From the NCBI GenBank assembly GCA_030157865.1, contig JAOATY010000035.1, positions 77,356 through 129,258 of the forward strand: a stretch of 51,903 bases of DNA, in the 5' to 3' direction. The notes beneath the pieces were generated by a model. It made no database searches and had not been told where the DNA came from. It saw only the letters and a list, made by a program, of their open reading frames with translations. Position numbers and translations under genes: made by a program. Shown here one piece after another: positions 51,052-51,903 of this stretch (positions are counted from its first letter, which is position 1; the number at the start of each line of letters is the position of its first letter). The DNA is from Candidatus Nanopelagicales bacterium. GTDB lineage: Bacteria > Actinomycetota > Actinomycetes > S36-B12 > UBA5976.

Positions 51052-51903
51052 TCAGGAACCCAAAGTATCTATTGCATCGATCATAAGATCCCAGAATTTT
51101 TCAACGTCTAACTGCATTGCCACATCGATATTCGCCTTTTGACCAGTTGTGCCATGTAAGTCAACGACAGTTGCACCGCGGGTTAGTTCCCCGGTCAATT
51201 CAACTGACACTGGTGCTGAAACCAATTCGGCTACCGTCATGTCGATGATGATTGCTAATGCAACCGGATCGTGCACCGGTGGATCTGGCATTCCAAACAC
51301 ATCACGGTAAGTGTCGGCGAAGAATTTCATTAAGTCCACAATTGTGTGAGCTAGCTTCGTATCCAGACTTGAGATTCGCGCCAAGACTTCAGGAGTCGCT
51401 AATGCTTGGTGTGTGATGTTAAGTCCAGACATGATCAGTGGAAGGCCGCTTCGGAATACAATGTCTGCTGCCTCTGGGTCTGCCCAAATATTGAATTCGG
51501 CATAAGGTGTCCAGTTACCTCGGTCAGTGCTGCCGCCCATGAAAGAAATGTGTTCGATTCGATCGTGTAATTCAGGATGGGCCTGCAAAAACATTGCGAT
51601 GTTTGTTAGTGGTCCAGTTGGGATCAAAGTAACTTTTCGATCGCAATTTCTAACAAGTTCTGCGATTAGTTCGACAGCTGAATGGGAACTTAATTCATAA
51701 GTTGGTTCTGGAAGCTCTGCGCCATCCAAAGCTGTTGCGCCATGAATTGTCGGTGCAGCGCTTGCTTTGCCCGCTAATGGATCGTTGGCACCTTTGGCAA
51801 TTGGGACATTGATGTTGGCCAGGGCACAGATGCGCTGTGCGTTGTAAGTTACTTTCTCAAGCGAACCGTTACCGGAAACTGTTGTAATCCCTAGAAGTTC
51901 AAT
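51052..51903 (-). CDS. Nucleoside hydrolase (partial)
   Basis: The frame is open to the window end; 283 residues of the C-terminal part are present. Visible features are GITTVSGNGSLEKVTYNA and KGANDPLAG near the truncated start, TLIPTGPLTNIAMFL and EFNIWADPEAADIVFRSGLPL, and the catalytic VHDPVALA. These identify the inosine-uridine nucleoside N-ribohydrolase family. It releases bases from nucleosides for salvage. The N-terminal DxDxxxDD calcium motif lies outside the window. Confidence 0.93.
   Translation of the reverse strand: MELLGITTVSGNGSLEKVTYNAQRICALANINVPIAKGANDPLAGKASAAPTIHGATALDGAELPEPTYELSSHSAVELIAELVRNCDRKVTLIPTGPLTNIAMFLQAHPELHDRIEHISFMGGSTDRGNWTPYAEFNIWADPEAADIVFRSGLPLIMSGLNITHQALATPEVLARISSLDTKLAHTIVDLMKFFADTYRDVFGMPDPPVHDPVALAIIIDMTVAELVSAPVSVELTGELTRGATVVDLHGTTGQKANIDVAMQLDVEKFWDLMIDAIDTLGS

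Noticed and set aside
1-51903. Mobile elements, prophage, CRISPR array, replication origin
   Set aside because: I found no transposase, integrase, phage structural gene, regularly spaced repeats or DnaA-box cluster on either strand.

Overview
The window looks like a chromosome segment of a streamlined, low-GC (mid-40s % by eye) freshwater actinobacterium of the acI / Nanopelagicales type. Direct support: the fused actinobacterial 2-oxoglutarate decarboxylase Kgd, WhiB1, the UsfX-SigF pair, the actinobacteria-specific 24-residue ribosomal protein bL37, a nickel superoxide dismutase, and a heliorhodopsin very close to the founding freshwater actinobacterial sequence. Genes are tightly packed, with ATGA/TAATG overlaps, several apparently leaderless starts, and only one gene-free stretch over 300 bases (2292-2648). 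I saw no IS element, prophage or CRISPR array.

Left part (1-30 kb) is an accessory nitrogen/amine and amide catabolism region. It opens with a minus-strand aminotransferase plus CoA-acylating aldehyde dehydrogenase pair, divergent from an APC permease. The intergenic region between them carries six copies of the heptamer TTTTGGT/ACCAAAA. Next is a plus-strand cluster: acetamidase/formamidase, a GlcG/PduO-C-like protein, a B12-dependent diol/glycerol dehydratase (fused large+medium subunit, small subunit) with its reactivase, a YtcJ-type amidohydrolase, a urease-like fused gamma-beta subunit and alpha subunit with altered flap residues and no accessory genes in the window, a C45-type Ntn hydrolase and a D-amino-acid-dehydrogenase-like flavoprotein. 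A polyamine ABC transporter (potABCD) with a tandem second potD follows. A LysR regulator is divergent from a third cluster: flavin monooxygenase, RidA, DUF1028, M20 amidohydrolase, aldehyde dehydrogenase and class III aminotransferase, ended by a terminator and a convergent LysE exporter. Together these look like uptake and stepwise oxidation/hydrolysis of polyamines and related amides; the precise substrates are not readable from sequence.

Middle part (30-40 kb): cell-wall hydrolase (VanY-like), a class-A beta-lactamase-like serine hydrolase, tRNA-Arg(CCG), a TPP riboswitch controlling a PnuT-type transporter and a small P-loop kinase, an SDR, kgd, a DUF6104 gene, a zinc-type oxidoreductase, heliorhodopsin, and the Ni-SOD maturation protease and sodN.

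Right part (40-52 kb) is conserved actinobacterial core: GNAT, usfX-sigF, a diacylglycerol-kinase-family gene, whiB1 with a strong CRP-type site upstream, a mini biotinyl protein, bL37, SRAP, aroA, rsgA, YkvA (antisense overlap with rsgA), hisN, then a minus-strand DMT transporter-P450 pair and a nucleoside hydrolase cut by the window end. From memory this order resembles the mycobacterial whiB1-aroA-rsgA neighbourhood.
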